A stretch of 64,000 nucleotides of DNA from Thioalkalivibrio sp. ALJ24 (GTDB lineage: Bacteria; Pseudomonadota; Gammaproteobacteria; Ectothiorhodospirales; Ectothiorhodospiraceae), in NCBI RefSeq assembly GCF_000377785.1, contig NZ_KB898725.1:245775-309774 (forward strand), written 5' to 3'. This document shows positions 27,536 to 37,921 of the stretch, one piece after another. The notes below the pieces were generated by a model. That model ran no database searches and was not told the DNA's origin. It saw only the letters and a program-made list of their open reading frames with translations. Made by a program: the position numbers and the translations under genes. Position 1 is the stretch's first letter, and each line of letters starts with the position of its first letter.

Positions 27536-28288
27536 ATGAATGACGACGAACTCCTGCGCTACGCGCGACAGATCATGCTGCCGGCCATCGGGGCCGAGGG
27601 GCAGGAACGCCTGCGCCGGGCGCACGCCGTGGTGATGGGCGTGGGCGGGCTGGGTTCGCCGGTGGCGGCCTATCTGGCCGCAGCCGGGGTCGGCCGGCTG
27701 ACCCTGGTGGACCCGGATCACGTCGAGGCCAGCAACCTGCAGCGCCAGATCCTGCATGGCGAGGCCGACGTGGGCGCGGACAAGGTTGCCTCCGGTGCGC
27801 GGCGCCTCGCGGCGCTGAACAGCGCCTGCCGGGTGGAGACCCGCGCAGAACGGCTGGACGCCGACGCGATGCGCGCGCTGTTCGCCGGGGCCGACGTGGT
27901 GCTGGACGGCACCGACCATTTCGCCGCGCGTGGCGCGATCAACCGCGCGGCGGTCGCCACCGGAACGCCGCTGGTCTCCGGCGCGGTGATCCGTTTCGAG
28001 GGCCAGCTGACGACCTTCGATTTCCGCGACCCGCAGGCGGCCTGCTACCACTGCCTGTACGGCGACGAAGGGGCGGACGAGGACACCTGCGCGACCAGCG
28101 GGGTACTGGCGAGCCTGCCGGGGGTGGTCGGGAGCCTGCAGGCGACCGAGGCCCTCAAGCTGCTGGCCGGCCTGCCGACTCTGGCGGGGCGTCTGCTGCT
28201 GATCGACGGCCTGCACATGCAGTTCCGCGAGATCGGCCTGTTGCGCGACCCGGCCTGCCCGGTCTGCGGCCAGCGCGACCCCGCGTAG
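27536..28288 (+). CDS. MoeB/ThiF/HesA family sulfur-carrier adenylyltransferase
   Basis: A 250-residue E1-like enzyme that adenylates the C-terminus of a small sulfur-carrier protein (MoaD or ThiS). The ATP loop is VMGVGGLGSPVAAYLAAAGV, followed by TLVDPDHVEASNLQRQILH. A zinc site is formed by CYHC and CPVC pairs. There is no rhodanese domain, so it is the short MoeB/ThiF form; no moaD, moeA or thiS is adjacent to choose between molybdopterin and thiamine synthesis. No clear Shine-Dalgarno is seen before ATG 27536. Confidence 0.9.
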   Translation: MNDDELLRYARQIMLPAIGAEGQERLRRAHAVVMGVGGLGSPVAAYLAAAGVGRLTLVDPDHVEASNLQRQILHGEADVGADKVASGARRLAALNSACRVETRAERLDADAMRALFAGADVVLDGTDHFAARGAINRAAVATGTPLVSGAVIRFEGQLTTFDFRDPQAACYHCLYGDEGADEDTCATSGVLASLPGVVGSLQATEALKLLAGLPTLAGRLLLIDGLHMQFREIGLLRDPACPVCGQRDPA

Positions 28289-28314
28289 GCGGCACGCCCC
28301 TGGCCGGCGCGGCC

Positions 28315-29241
28315 CTATTGCGAGGTATCGGGCCCCGGCGGCTGCGCGCTGTCCGGACGGCACAGGGCCTCGGCATCCACCGCATCGAACACGTACTGCG
28401 CATTGCAGAACTCGCAGGTGACCTCGATGCGCCCCTGCTCGGCCAGGATCGAGCGGATCTCGTCCACCCCGAGGCTCTGCAGGGTAGTGGCCACGCGCTC
28501 GCGCGAACAGTGGCAGTGGAATTCCACCGTGGAGCCGTCGAACAGGCGCACGCGCTCCTCGGCGAACAGCCGGCCCAGCAGCGAACCGGCGTCCAGCTGC
28601 AGCAATTCGGCCGCCGTAGTGGTCGCGGCCAGGGTGGTCGCGCGGTTCCAGTCCTCGCTCTCGCGCGACAGCGGCTGCCCGCTGTCATCCGGCAGCCCCT
28701 GCAACAGCATGCCCGCGGCGCGCTGACCGTCGGCGGCCAGCCACACCCGCGTGGGGAGCTGCTCGGACTGCTCGAAATACCCGTCGAGGGCGTCGGACAG
28801 GGTCTGCCCGCGCAGTTCCACCACGCCCTGATAGCGCTCGCCGCCGTCCCCGGGATCCAGGGTCATCATCACCCGCGCGTCCGCGCCGAGGATCGCGTCC
28901 AGCGTGCCGTCCTCCGGCGGGGTCTCGTGATAACGGGCCACGCCGCGCAGATGGCCCTGCCCGTCCGCCTGCGCAACCAGCATGTGCAGCGGCCCGGAAC
29001 CCGTGACCTGCAGGATCAGGGAGCCCTTGAACTTGAGCGTGGCGGCGACCAGGGTGACCGCGGCGCAGGCCTGCCCCAGCAGGTCGCGCACCACCGGCGG
29101 GTAGGGGTGGCGCTCCAGCACCGCCTGCCATGCCCGGTCGAGGTGCACCCATTCGCCGCGCACCCCGGTGTTTTCCAGCATGAAGCGGTGCAGGGTATCG
29201 GCTTCGCGCGCGGATGCCGCGCCCATGCCCGCATCACTCAT
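28315..29241 (-). CDS. hslO: Redox-regulated chaperone Hsp33
   Basis: A 308-residue Hsp33, a holdase chaperone activated by oxidation. The four zinc-binding cysteines are in [10 protein letters not shown] and [13 protein letters not shown] near the C-terminus. The N-terminal folding domain includes [20 protein letters not shown]. Start ATG 29241 overlaps the gatB stop by four bases; the frame extends further upstream only as a shadow of gatB. It is the last gene of the gatC-gatA-gatB-hslO unit. Confidence 0.95.
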   Translation of the reverse strand: MSDAGMGAASAREADTLHRFMLENTGVRGEWVHLDRAWQAVLERHPYPPVVRDLLGQACAAVTLVAATLKFKGSLILQVTGSGPLHMLVAQADGQGHLRGVARYHETPPEDGTLDAILGADARVMMTLDPGDGGERYQGVVELRGQTLSDALDGYFEQSEQLPTRVWLAADGQRAAGMLLQGLPDDSGQPLSRESEDWNRATTLAATTTAAELLQLDAGSLLGRLFAEERVRLFDGSTVEFHCHCSRERVATTLQSLGVDEIRSILAEQGRIEVTCEFCNAQYVFDAVDAEALCRPDSAQPPGPDTSQ

Positions 29242-30674
29242 GCCTGATCCAGGCGTTCCTTCAGCCGCTCGTTGACCTGAGCGGGGTTGGCCTTGCCCTG
29301 GGTGGCCTTCATCACCTGGCCGACGAAGAACCCGAACAGCTTGTCCTTGCCGCCCTTGTACTGCTCGAGCTGCTTGGGATTGTTCGCGATCACCTCGTCG
29401 ATGATGGCGTCGATCGCGCCGGTGTCGGTGATCTGCTTGAGCCCCTTCGCCTCGATCACGCTGTCGGCATCGCCCTCGCCGTTCCACATCGCCTCGAACA
29501 CCTCCTTGGCGATCTTGCCGGAGATGGTCTCGTCCTGGATGCGCGCCAGCAGCCCGGCCAGCGCCCCGGCATCCACCGGGGCCTCGGCGAGCTCCACCTC
29601 GGAGCGGTTGAGCGCGGCGGAGAACTCGCCCATCACCCAGTTGGCAGCCAGCTTGGGCGCATTGCAGCCCCGCACCACCGCCTCGTAGAAATCCCCCATC
29701 TCGCGGGTCGCGGTGAGCACGCCGGCGTCGTATTCCGGCAGTTCGTACTCGCACACGAAACGCTCGCGCTTGGCGTCGGGCAGCTCCGGCAGGCGGCCGC
29801 GGATCTCCTCGATGAAGCCCTGATCGACCTCCACCGGCAGCAGGTCCGGATCGGGGAAATAGCGGTAGTCGTTGGCCTCTTCCTTGGTCCGCATCGAACG
29901 CGTCTCGTCGCGGTCCGGATCATACAGGCGGGTCTCCTGCACCACGCGGCCGCCACCCTCGATCACATCGATCTGGCGTTCGATCTCGAAGTTGATCGCA
30001 CGCTCGACGAAGCGGAAGGAGTTGAGGTTCTTCAGCTCCGCGCGGGTACCGAATTCCGCCTGGCCCTTCGGGCGGATGGAGACGTTGGCGTCGCAGCGGA
30101 AGCTGCCCTCCTGCATGTTGCCGTCACAGATATCCAGGTAGCGCACCAGCGAGTGCAGCTTCTTCATGTAGGCGACCGCCTCCTTCGCCGAACGCAGGTC
30201 CGGCTCCGAGACGATCTCCACCAGCGGGGTACCGGCCCGGTTGAGGTCGATGCCGGTCATCGCCTCGAAGCCTTCGTGCAGGCTCTTGCCGGCGTCTTCC
30301 TCGAGGTGCGCACGGGTCACGCCGATGCGCTTGGTGGTGCCGTCCTCCAGCTCGATGTCCAGATGCCCGTCGGCGACGATCGGCAGTTCGAACTGCGAGA
30401 TCTGGTAGCCCTTGGGCAGGTCCGGGTAGAAGTAGTTCTTGCGCGCGAACACCGAGCGGCCGGCCACTTCGGCGTCCAGCGCCAGCCCCAGCATCACCGC
30501 GCGCTCCACCACCCCGCGGTTGAGCACCGGCAGCACGCCGGGCATGCCCAGGTCCACCGGGCAGGCCTGACGGTTGGGCTCGGCGCCGTAGGCGGTGGGC
30601 GCCCCGGAAAAGATCTTGGAGACGGTATTGAGCTGGGCGTGGATCTCCAGCCCGATGACGGTTTCCCATTCCAT
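29238..30674 (-). CDS. gatB: Aspartyl/glutamyl-tRNA amidotransferase subunit B
   Basis: A 478-residue GatB. With GatA and GatC it converts Glu-tRNA(Gln) or Asp-tRNA(Asn) to the amidated form. The N-terminal [20 protein letters not shown] is diagnostic, with [19 protein letters not shown] and the C-terminal YqeY-like helical domain. It starts 11 bases after gatA. The tRNA-Gln gene in this window may be a substrate if the cell lacks GlnRS; that cannot be judged here. Confidence 0.97.
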   Translation of the reverse strand: MEWETVIGLEIHAQLNTVSKIFSGAPTAYGAEPNRQACPVDLGMPGVLPVLNRGVVERAVMLGLALDAEVAGRSVFARKNYFYPDLPKGYQISQFELPIVADGHLDIELEDGTTKRIGVTRAHLEEDAGKSLHEGFEAMTGIDLNRAGTPLVEIVSEPDLRSAKEAVAYMKKLHSLVRYLDICDGNMQEGSFRCDANVSIRPKGQAEFGTRAELKNLNSFRFVERAINFEIERQIDVIEGGGRVVQETRLYDPDRDETRSMRTKEEANDYRYFPDPDLLPVEVDQGFIEEIRGRLPELPDAKRERFVCEYELPEYDAGVLTATREMGDFYEAVVRGCNAPKLAANWVMGEFSAALNRSEVELAEAPVDAGALAGLLARIQDETISGKIAKEVFEAMWNGEGDADSVIEAKGLKQITDTGAIDAIIDEVIANNPKQLEQYKGGKDKLFGFFVGQVMKATQGKANPAQVNERLKERLDQA

Positions 30675-30685
30675 GCTGCGACCCC

Positions 30686-32140
30686 TCAGGCAAAGGCCGA
30701 CGGCACGCGGGCGTGCCAGTCGGTCTCCTGCTGAAACTGGTGTGCGACGCCGATCATGCGCGCCTCGTCGAAGTAGTTTCCGATCAGCTGCAGCCCGACC
30801 GGCAGCCCCTGCACCTCGCCCGCCGGCAGCGACATCGCCGGCAGCCCCGCCAGATTGGCGGCGATGGTGTAGATATCCGAGAGGTACATCTTGACCGGGT
30901 CGGCGCTCTTGGCCCCCAGCTCGAACGGCAGTTCCGGCGTTGTCGGGCCTAGCAGCAGGTCGACGTCGGCGAACACCCGGCGGAAATCGTCGGCGATCAC
31001 CCGGCGGACCTTCTGCGCCTTGAGATAGTAGGCGTCGTAGTAACCGGCGGACAGCACATGGGTGCCCACCATGATGCGCCGCTTCACCTCGGCGCCGAAG
31101 CCCTCGCCGCGCGAACGCGTGTACAGGTCCAGCAGGTCCTGCGGGTCCTCGCAGCGATAGCCGTAGCGCACGCCGTCGAAGCGCGACAGGTTGGACGAGG
31201 CCTCGGCCGGGGCCACTACGTAGTAGGCCGGCACCGACAGGTGGCTGTTGGGCAGGCTGACCTCGCGGATCTCGGCGCCACGTTCGCGCAGCACCCGGAT
31301 CGCCTCGTCCAGCACGGCGCGGATGCCGTCATCCAGGCCTTCGCCGAAGAACTCCTGCGGCAGGCCGATACGCAACCCGGAGAGGTCGGCGTCCAGCCCC
31401 GCAGTGAAATCCTCGGCGGGGCGCTCGAGACTGGTCGAGTCGCGCTCGTCGAACCCGGCCATGGCATTGAGCATGTGTCCGCAGTCCTCGGCCGAGGCCG
31501 CCATCGGCCCGCCCTGATCCAGGCTGGAGGCGAAGGCGATCATGCCGTAGCGCGACACCCGGCCGTAGGTCGGCTTGAGGCCGGTGATGCCACAGAACGC
31601 GGCCGGCTGACGGATGGAGCCACCGGTGTCGGTACCGGTCGCACCGGGCACCAGGCGTGCGCCCACCGCGGCCGCGGAACCGCCCGAGGAGCCGCCCGGG
31701 ACCCGCGTGGTGTCCCAAGGGTTGCGCACAGGGCCATAGAAGCTGGTTTCGTTGGACGAACCCATGGCGAACTCGTCCATGTTGGTCTTGCCCAGCATCA
31801 CCGCGCCGGCGGCGTGCATGCGCTCGACCACCGTGGCGTCGTAGGGCGAGACGAACGGGTCGAGCATGCGCGAGCCACAGGCGGTGCGCACGCCGCGCGT
31901 GCAGAAGATGTCCTTCTGCGCCACCGGCACGCCCAGCAGCGGGGCCTCCTCGCCCTGCGCCAGACGCGCATCGGCGGCGTCCGCCTGCTCCAGCGCGGAC
32001 TCGGCGGTCACGGTGACGAAGCTGTTGAGATCCGCATCCAGACGCTCGATGCGGTCCAGGTACAGGCGGGTCAGCTCGCGCGAACTGATCTCACGGGCGC
32101 GCAGCTTGCGTACCCAGTCGGACAGGGTTTCCTGGGTCAT
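30686..32140 (-). CDS. gatA: Aspartyl/glutamyl-tRNA amidotransferase subunit A
   Basis: A 484-residue amidase-signature enzyme that releases ammonia from glutamine for GatB. The catalytic Lys lies in [14 protein letters not shown], and the Ser-cisSer pair in [20 protein letters not shown] followed by [15 protein letters not shown]. Size and order (gatC-gatA-gatB) are typical. There are 78 bases between gatC and gatA. Confidence 0.97.
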   Translation of the reverse strand: MTQETLSDWVRKLRAREISSRELTRLYLDRIERLDADLNSFVTVTAESALEQADAADARLAQGEEAPLLGVPVAQKDIFCTRGVRTACGSRMLDPFVSPYDATVVERMHAAGAVMLGKTNMDEFAMGSSNETSFYGPVRNPWDTTRVPGGSSGGSAAAVGARLVPGATGTDTGGSIRQPAAFCGITGLKPTYGRVSRYGMIAFASSLDQGGPMAASAEDCGHMLNAMAGFDERDSTSLERPAEDFTAGLDADLSGLRIGLPQEFFGEGLDDGIRAVLDEAIRVLRERGAEIREVSLPNSHLSVPAYYVVAPAEASSNLSRFDGVRYGYRCEDPQDLLDLYTRSRGEGFGAEVKRRIMVGTHVLSAGYYDAYYLKAQKVRRVIADDFRRVFADVDLLLGPTTPELPFELGAKSADPVKMYLSDIYTIAANLAGLPAMSLPAGEVQGLPVGLQLIGNYFDEARMIGVAHQFQQETDWHARVPSAFA

Positions 32141-32218
32141 GGACTCGGGACTCTTTCCTTCAAGCGTGGCTGAAAGCGGCGCACAAGGCGCGCCGCAGGC
32201 GATTCGGCGGGTCAGGCG

Positions 32219-33713
<1,495 letters not shown>

Positions 33714-33720
33714 ACTCCGG

Positions 33721-33740
33721 TCCCGGGCACGTTCCCGGGA
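33721..33740. other. Hairpin between mreB and mreC
   Basis: A 7-bp stem (33721-33727 with 33734-33740) and a 6-base loop follow the mreB stop by seven bases, ahead of the mreC ribosome-binding site. There is no T-run, so it may set the mreB to mreC expression ratio instead of ending the transcript. Role is inferred. Confidence 0.4.
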
Positions 33741-33767
33741 GTCGCCCCGCGTTCCGGAGGTTCGGTT

Positions 33768-34658
33768 ATCAGCAAGCCACTGTTCAGACTGGGCATCTCG
33801 CCCACGCTGCGCCTGCTGTTCGTGGTCCTGCTGGGGATCGCACTGATGGTGCTCGACCACCGCCTGAACGAACTGCAGACCGTGCGCAGCGTACTGGCGA
33901 CCATCGCCCATCCGATCCAGGTGGCGGTGGATGCGCCCATCCGCGCCGGCTCGCGGGTCATGGAATCGTTCTCCAGCCGCGAGGATCTGGTCGTGGAGAA
34001 CCGGATCCTGCGCCGCGAGAACAGCGAGCTGCGCGCCCGCCAGCTGCGTTTCGAGGCCCTGCAGGCGGAAAACGACCGCCTGCGGGCCCTGCTCAACACC
34101 GCCCGCCAGGCCGACGAAGAGGTCCAGGTCGCCCAGATCCTGTCGGTGGACCTCGATCCCTTCCGCCAGCAGATCGTACTCGACAAGGGGCAGCGGGATG
34201 CGGTGTATTCCGGGCAGCCGGTGATCGACGCCGACGGCGTGGTCGGGCAGATCCTGTCCGCCGAACATGCCAGCGCCACGGCCCTGCTGATCTCCGACCC
34301 CGGGCATGCACTGCCGGTGCTCAGTGAGCGCACCGGCCTGCGCGGCATCGTGGTCGGCACCGGCAACCCCCAGCGCCTGCGAATGCGTCATGTCCCGCCG
34401 CAGGAAGACATCAGGGAAGGCGATCTGCTGCTGACCTCCGGGCTGGGCGGGCGCTTCCCGGCGGATTACCCGGTCGCCCGCGTCACCTCGGTGGAACGCC
34501 CGCCGGGCGAGGCCTTCCTGTCCATCGAAGCGGCGCCGCTGGCGGCGCTGGACCGCTCGCGCGAGGTCCTGCTGCTGTGGACCCGTGACACGGACCGCGA
34601 CGCCATCCCGACGCCGCTGCCCGCGGAACGCGACCCGGCGGCCGACGACCAACCATGA
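33768..34658 (+). CDS. mreC: Rod-shape-determining protein MreC (apparent ATC start)
   Basis: A 296-residue MreC: short cytoplasmic N-terminus, one membrane helix (LRLLFVVLLGIALMVLDH), a coiled coil (about residues 70-105, ENRILRRENSELRARQLRFE), then the beta-rich periplasmic domain with DKGQRDAVYSGQPVIDADGV and LLLTSGLGGRFPADYP. It links MreB filaments to the periplasmic wall machinery. Start: the frame is open from the mreB stop, but no ATG, GTG or TTG occurs before the GTG at 33822, which would cut into the membrane helix. The N-terminal segment SKPLFRLGISPTLRLL resembles enteric MreC and begins right after an ATC at 33768. That ATC sits seven bases after GGAGG (33756-33760). I therefore annotate ATC as the likely start. 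Confidence 0.85.
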   Translation: MSKPLFRLGISPTLRLLFVVLLGIALMVLDHRLNELQTVRSVLATIAHPIQVAVDAPIRAGSRVMESFSSREDLVVENRILRRENSELRARQLRFEALQAENDRLRALLNTARQADEEVQVAQILSVDLDPFRQQIVLDKGQRDAVYSGQPVIDADGVVGQILSAEHASATALLISDPGHALPVLSERTGLRGIVVGTGNPQRLRMRHVPPQEDIREGDLLLTSGLGGRFPADYPVARVTSVERPPGEAFLSIEAAPLAALDRSREVLLLWTRDTDRDAIPTPLPAERDPAADDQP

Positions 34659-35146
34659 GCGGCGGCACGGGCATCCCCTGGCCGATTCCGCTGAGCCTGC
34701 TGGCGGCCCTGGCCCTGGCCATCGTGCCACTGCCCGGCGGGCTGCCCCCCGTGCGCCCGGAATGGCCCGCGCTGGTGCTGATCTACTGGGCCATGGCCTT
34801 TCCGCAGCGGGTGGGCGTGCTCACCGCGTTCGTCACCGGGTTGCTGCTGGACGTCCTGCTCGGCCAGCTGCTGGGCCAGAACGCGGTCGCGATGGCCCTG
34901 GTCGCCTACCTGAGCATCCAGCTGCATTCGCGCCTGCGGGTCTATCCCGTCTGGCAACAGATGATCGTGGTCCTCGTGCTGATCGCGCTGTACAAGCTGG
35001 TGGCGCTTTGGCCGCAGGGACTGACCGGGCTGCCGCCGGGCAGCGTGTGGTACTGGGCGCCGGTGCTGACCAGCGCCCTGGTCTGGCCCCTGGTCTTCGT
35101 GCTGCTGCGCGGAGCGCGCAAGCGCTGGCTCCTGCACCTGACCTGA
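34655..35146 (+). CDS. mreD: Rod-shape-determining protein MreD
   Basis: A 163-residue polytopic membrane protein with about five helices (LSLLAALALAIVPLPGG, ALVLIYWAMAFPQRVGVLTA, FVTGLLLDVLLGQLLGQNAV and two more). The motif GLLLDVLLGQLLGQNA is typical of MreD. It overlaps mreC by four bases (ATGA). MreD acts with MreC and RodA/PBP2 in cell elongation. The 81-base gap to the next gene holds nothing distinctive. Confidence 0.93.
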   Translation: MSGGTGIPWPIPLSLLAALALAIVPLPGGLPPVRPEWPALVLIYWAMAFPQRVGVLTAFVTGLLLDVLLGQLLGQNAVAMALVAYLSIQLHSRLRVYPVWQQMIVVLVLIALYKLVALWPQGLTGLPPGSVWYWAPVLTSALVWPLVFVLLRGARKRWLLHLT

Positions 35147-35227
35147 GAGCGTACGCCAGCCATCGCGCGCCCCCGTCGGGCTGCGGCATACTCACTCTTT
35201 CCATTCATCGCCCTGGCGGAGAACCCC

Positions 35228-35530
35228 ATGGACCCGAACAAGCAGACCGAGATCGAGGCCGCGGTTTTCCGGCGGCTGCTGCAGCACCTGGACGAGCGCA
35301 AGGACGTGCAGAACATCGACCTGATGAACCTCGCGGGCTTCTGCCGCAACTGCCTTTCGAAATGGTACGTGGCGGCCGCCGAGGAACGCGGCGAGACGAT
35401 CGATTACGAGGCGGCGCGCGAGATCGTCTACGGCATGCCCTACTCCGAATGGAAGGAGCGCTATCAGAAGCCGGCCAGCAGCGAGCAGCTGGAGGCCTTC
35501 GAGCAGAACCGCCCCGACGACCATGCATGA
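35228..35530 (+). CDS. DUF1244 domain protein
   Basis: A 100-residue protein of the DUF1244 family, recognised by the near-universal stretch DLMNLAGFCRNCLSKWY followed by YGMPYSEWKERYQ. It is a small, helical, presumably cytoplasmic protein without assigned function. GGAG precedes the ATG. Its last codons overlap the rnd start by eight bases, linking its expression to RNase D. Confidence 0.88.
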   Translation: MDPNKQTEIEAAVFRRLLQHLDERKDVQNIDLMNLAGFCRNCLSKWYVAAAEERGETIDYEAAREIVYGMPYSEWKERYQKPASSEQLEAFEQNRPDDHA

Positions 35531-36683
35531 TCACGGCCTGATCGAGACACCGGAGGCGCTCGAGACATTCCTGCAGGCGATCCACGGCGCGCCGTGGATC
35601 GCTCTGGATACCGAATTCCTGCGGGAGAAGACCTACTACCCGAAGCTCTGCCTGATCCAGGCGGCGACCCCGGAGCACATCGCCAGCATCGACCCGCTGG
35701 CCCTGGACGTGAAGCGGCTGGCCCCGCTGCTGCACGACCGCTCGGTCACCAAGGTCTTTCACTCCGCCTGGCAGGACATGGAGATCCTGCTGCGCGAAAC
35801 CGGCGACGTGCCCGCTCCGGCGTTCGACACGCAGATCGCCGCCGCAATGCTGGGACATGGCGACCAGGTCGGCTACGCCAACCTGGTCCGCGCGGTACTG
35901 GATCACGAGCTGGACAAGAGCCAGACCCGCACCGACTGGTCGCGCCGTCCGCTGGATCCGGAACAGCTGGCGTATGCCGCCGACGATGTGCGCTATCTCG
36001 CGGCCCTGTACCAGCAGATGCACGCGGAACTGGAGAGCAGTGGACGCCTGGAATGGCTGCAACCGGAGATGGACGCCCTCGCCGACCCAGAGGCCTACCG
36101 CGCGGATCCCGAGGCGGCCTGGCGCCGGGTCTCCGGACACAAACGCCTGAAACCGCGCGAACTCTCCGTACTCCAGGCCGTGGCCGCATGGCGCGAACGC
36201 ACGGCGCAGAGCAGCGACCGGCCGCGCAAATGGGTGCTCTCCGATGACCTCCTGCTCGAAATCGCGCGCCGCGCGCCGTCAGGCAGCGCACAACTGCGCG
36301 GGCTGCGCGGTTTCCCGTCGGGTATGAACGAAGACCGGGTGCAGGGCCTGCTGGAGGCGATTCGGACCGGCCGTGAACGGCCACAAGCGGAATGGCCGGC
36401 ACTGCCGAAACCGAGGCCTCTGGCGGAAGCCGAAGAGGTGCTCGCCGACATGGCCATGGCCCTGCTGCGAGAACTCGCCCGCAGGCAGGCGATCACACCC
36501 GCAGCCATTGCGCAGCGCAAGGACGTGGTCGAACTGATAAGGGGACGACCGGAAGACAGTCGTCTGGGCAGCGGCTGGCGCCACCACGTGGCCGGCGCCG
36601 AGATCCAGCGCTGGCTGGAGGGCAAGACCGCCCTGACGCGCGATGCGCAGAGCGGCGTCGGCATTCACCCGGCCGCGGGGTGA
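35523..36683 (+). CDS. rnd: Ribonuclease D
   Basis: A 386-residue DEDDy-family exonuclease that matures tRNA 3' ends. Exo I is WIALDTEFLREKTYYPKLCL, Exo II is VFHSAWQDMEILL, and Exo III is LAYAADDVRYLAALY. An HRDC domain follows (LKPRELSVLQAVAAWRERTA), then a second helical HRDC-like region at the C-terminus. The start overlaps the DUF1244 gene. Together with RNase T in this window, two tRNA-trimming nucleases are present. Confidence 0.95.
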   Translation: MHDHGLIETPEALETFLQAIHGAPWIALDTEFLREKTYYPKLCLIQAATPEHIASIDPLALDVKRLAPLLHDRSVTKVFHSAWQDMEILLRETGDVPAPAFDTQIAAAMLGHGDQVGYANLVRAVLDHELDKSQTRTDWSRRPLDPEQLAYAADDVRYLAALYQQMHAELESSGRLEWLQPEMDALADPEAYRADPEAAWRRVSGHKRLKPRELSVLQAVAAWRERTAQSSDRPRKWVLSDDLLLEIARRAPSGSAQLRGLRGFPSGMNEDRVQGLLEAIRTGRERPQAEWPALPKPRPLAEAEEVLADMAMALLRELARRQAITPAAIAQRKDVVELIRGRPEDSRLGSGWRHHVAGAEIQRWLEGKTALTRDAQSGVGIHPAAG

Positions 36684-36730
36684 GCTGCAGCGGGCCGCCC
36701 GACCCCGGCCCGGGAACACACCCCCGCAGA

Positions 36731-37177
36731 TCAGGCGGCCTTGTAAACGCCCCGGCGTGGCGAGGTCAGGCGCCCCTGCCGTTTGAGATAGGCCAGGGTC
36801 TGACTGATGTTGCGGGTGTCCAGACCCGCCTTTTCGGCCTCGGACTTGATGTCCTTGACGCTCATTTCTGGCTGCGAGGCGACGATGTCGCACAGCTTCT
36901 GGCTAATGGAACCGCTGCCGCCGCGGCGCCCCCCACGCCCGGAACCGGCCTTGCGGCGCCCGCCGGCGCGTCCGCCCAGTTCCTCAATCTGGCGGTCGAT
37001 CTCGCGCAGCTCGGCCTTGTGCCGGGCCACCATTTCACGGCGCTTTTCCCTCAGCGCCTCGCGCTTTTCACGACGCTCGGCTTCCTTGCGTTCTTCTTCC
37101 TCGCGCTCGCGTTCACGCGCCAGGGCATAAAGTTCTTCGGCCGAAAGCTCGGAGGCCTTCTTGTCATCCACGGTCAT
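36731..37177 (-). CDS. Coiled-coil DNA-binding protein with C-terminal helix-turn-helix
   Basis: A 148-residue protein of unknown family. An N-terminal charged coiled coil (about residues 10-75, nearly all Glu, Arg, Lys and Ala) is joined by a basic Gly/Arg linker (residues ~78-98) to a small winged-helix-like domain: VASQPEMSVKDIKSEAEKAG, then ISQTLAYLKRQGRLTS. The layout recalls nucleoid-associated or silencer proteins that oligomerise through a coiled coil. Start ATG 37177 has GGAG six bases upstream; another ATG at 37189 is in frame. It is divergent from the SprT-like gene, in a gap that is more A+T-rich than the surroundings. Confidence 0.7.
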   Translation of the reverse strand: MTVDDKKASELSAEELYALAREREREEEERKEAERREKREALREKRREMVARHKAELREIDRQIEELGGRAGGRRKAGSGRGGRRGGSGSISQKLCDIVASQPEMSVKDIKSEAEKAGLDTRNISQTLAYLKRQGRLTSPRRGVYKAA

Positions 37178-37318
37178 GCTTGTCTCCATTGTTCGTTTCG
37201 TTATCTTCCCGTTCCGAGCGATTTAAACCCCGAAAAAGACCACAGGGCATAAGATGTTGCGATCGATGCTTCTTTTGACAAATATGCCACGAAATCCGGC
37301 CCGAAACCAAAACATCAC

Positions 37319-37816
37319 ATGAATCTTGACCCTGAATCGCGCGACCGAATTTGCCGGCGCACACGCTCGTTTTATATCGAAGCTACCGGCCGACCCGCAT
37401 CCTGTACCCCACAGGTTCTTTTTGATCTGCGCGGTCGAGCCGCCGGTCAGTTCCGGGTTCACCGCGGACATATGGCCATTCGTTTCAACCCCGAGGCCTT
37501 TGTGTGCGACTGGGACACGCATTTCCCGGATACCATCGCACACGAAGTGGCCCACGCCGCAGTGCATGCCCTTTATCCGGGACGCCGAGTACGACCGCAT
37601 GGTGCGGAATGGCAAGCCATCATGGGTCACCTGGGCGTCGCGCCGCGCGTGCGGCATGCTACTCCGCTCACACCCGCACGCCGGCAACGAACCTATGCTT
37701 ATATCTGCGACTGCACGCAGCACGCACTCAGTCCGCAACGCCATGCCCTGATTCGGAACAAGGGGTATCGCTACCAGTGCCGCCAATGCCGGGGATGGCT
37801 GCGCCCGGCCGAATGA
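37319..37816 (+). CDS. SprT-like zinc metalloprotease-fold protein
   Basis: A 165-residue SprT-family protein. The zinc/catalytic motif HEVAH is in TIAHEVAHAAVHALYPGR, with a third His in RPHGAEWQAIMG. A C-terminal zinc ribbon is formed by CDC and CRQC pairs (YICDCTQH, YQCRQCRGWL). Family members resemble the protease domain of Spartan; the bacterial role is unclear. ATG 37319 has no visible Shine-Dalgarno, but alignment to SprT N-termini supports a start near here. It stands alone ahead of msbA. Confidence 0.85.
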   Translation: MNLDPESRDRICRRTRSFYIEATGRPASCTPQVLFDLRGRAAGQFRVHRGHMAIRFNPEAFVCDWDTHFPDTIAHEVAHAAVHALYPGRRVRPHGAEWQAIMGHLGVAPRVRHATPLTPARRQRTYAYICDCTQHALSPQRHALIRNKGYRYQCRQCRGWLRPAE

Positions 37817-37921
37817 CGAGCCCACGGACGCCCCAGCCATGCGGCGGCGGTCTGTTATCATGCTGCTCCGGTTTCGCAGTCCACCCCGCGGCCGGTGTTC
37901 CGACCAGGATCCCGCAATCGC

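Noticed and set aside
37270-37320. Perfect TTGACA at 37275-37280 as a promoter for the SprT-like gene
   Set aside because: No acceptable -10 hexamer occurs 16-19 bases downstream.
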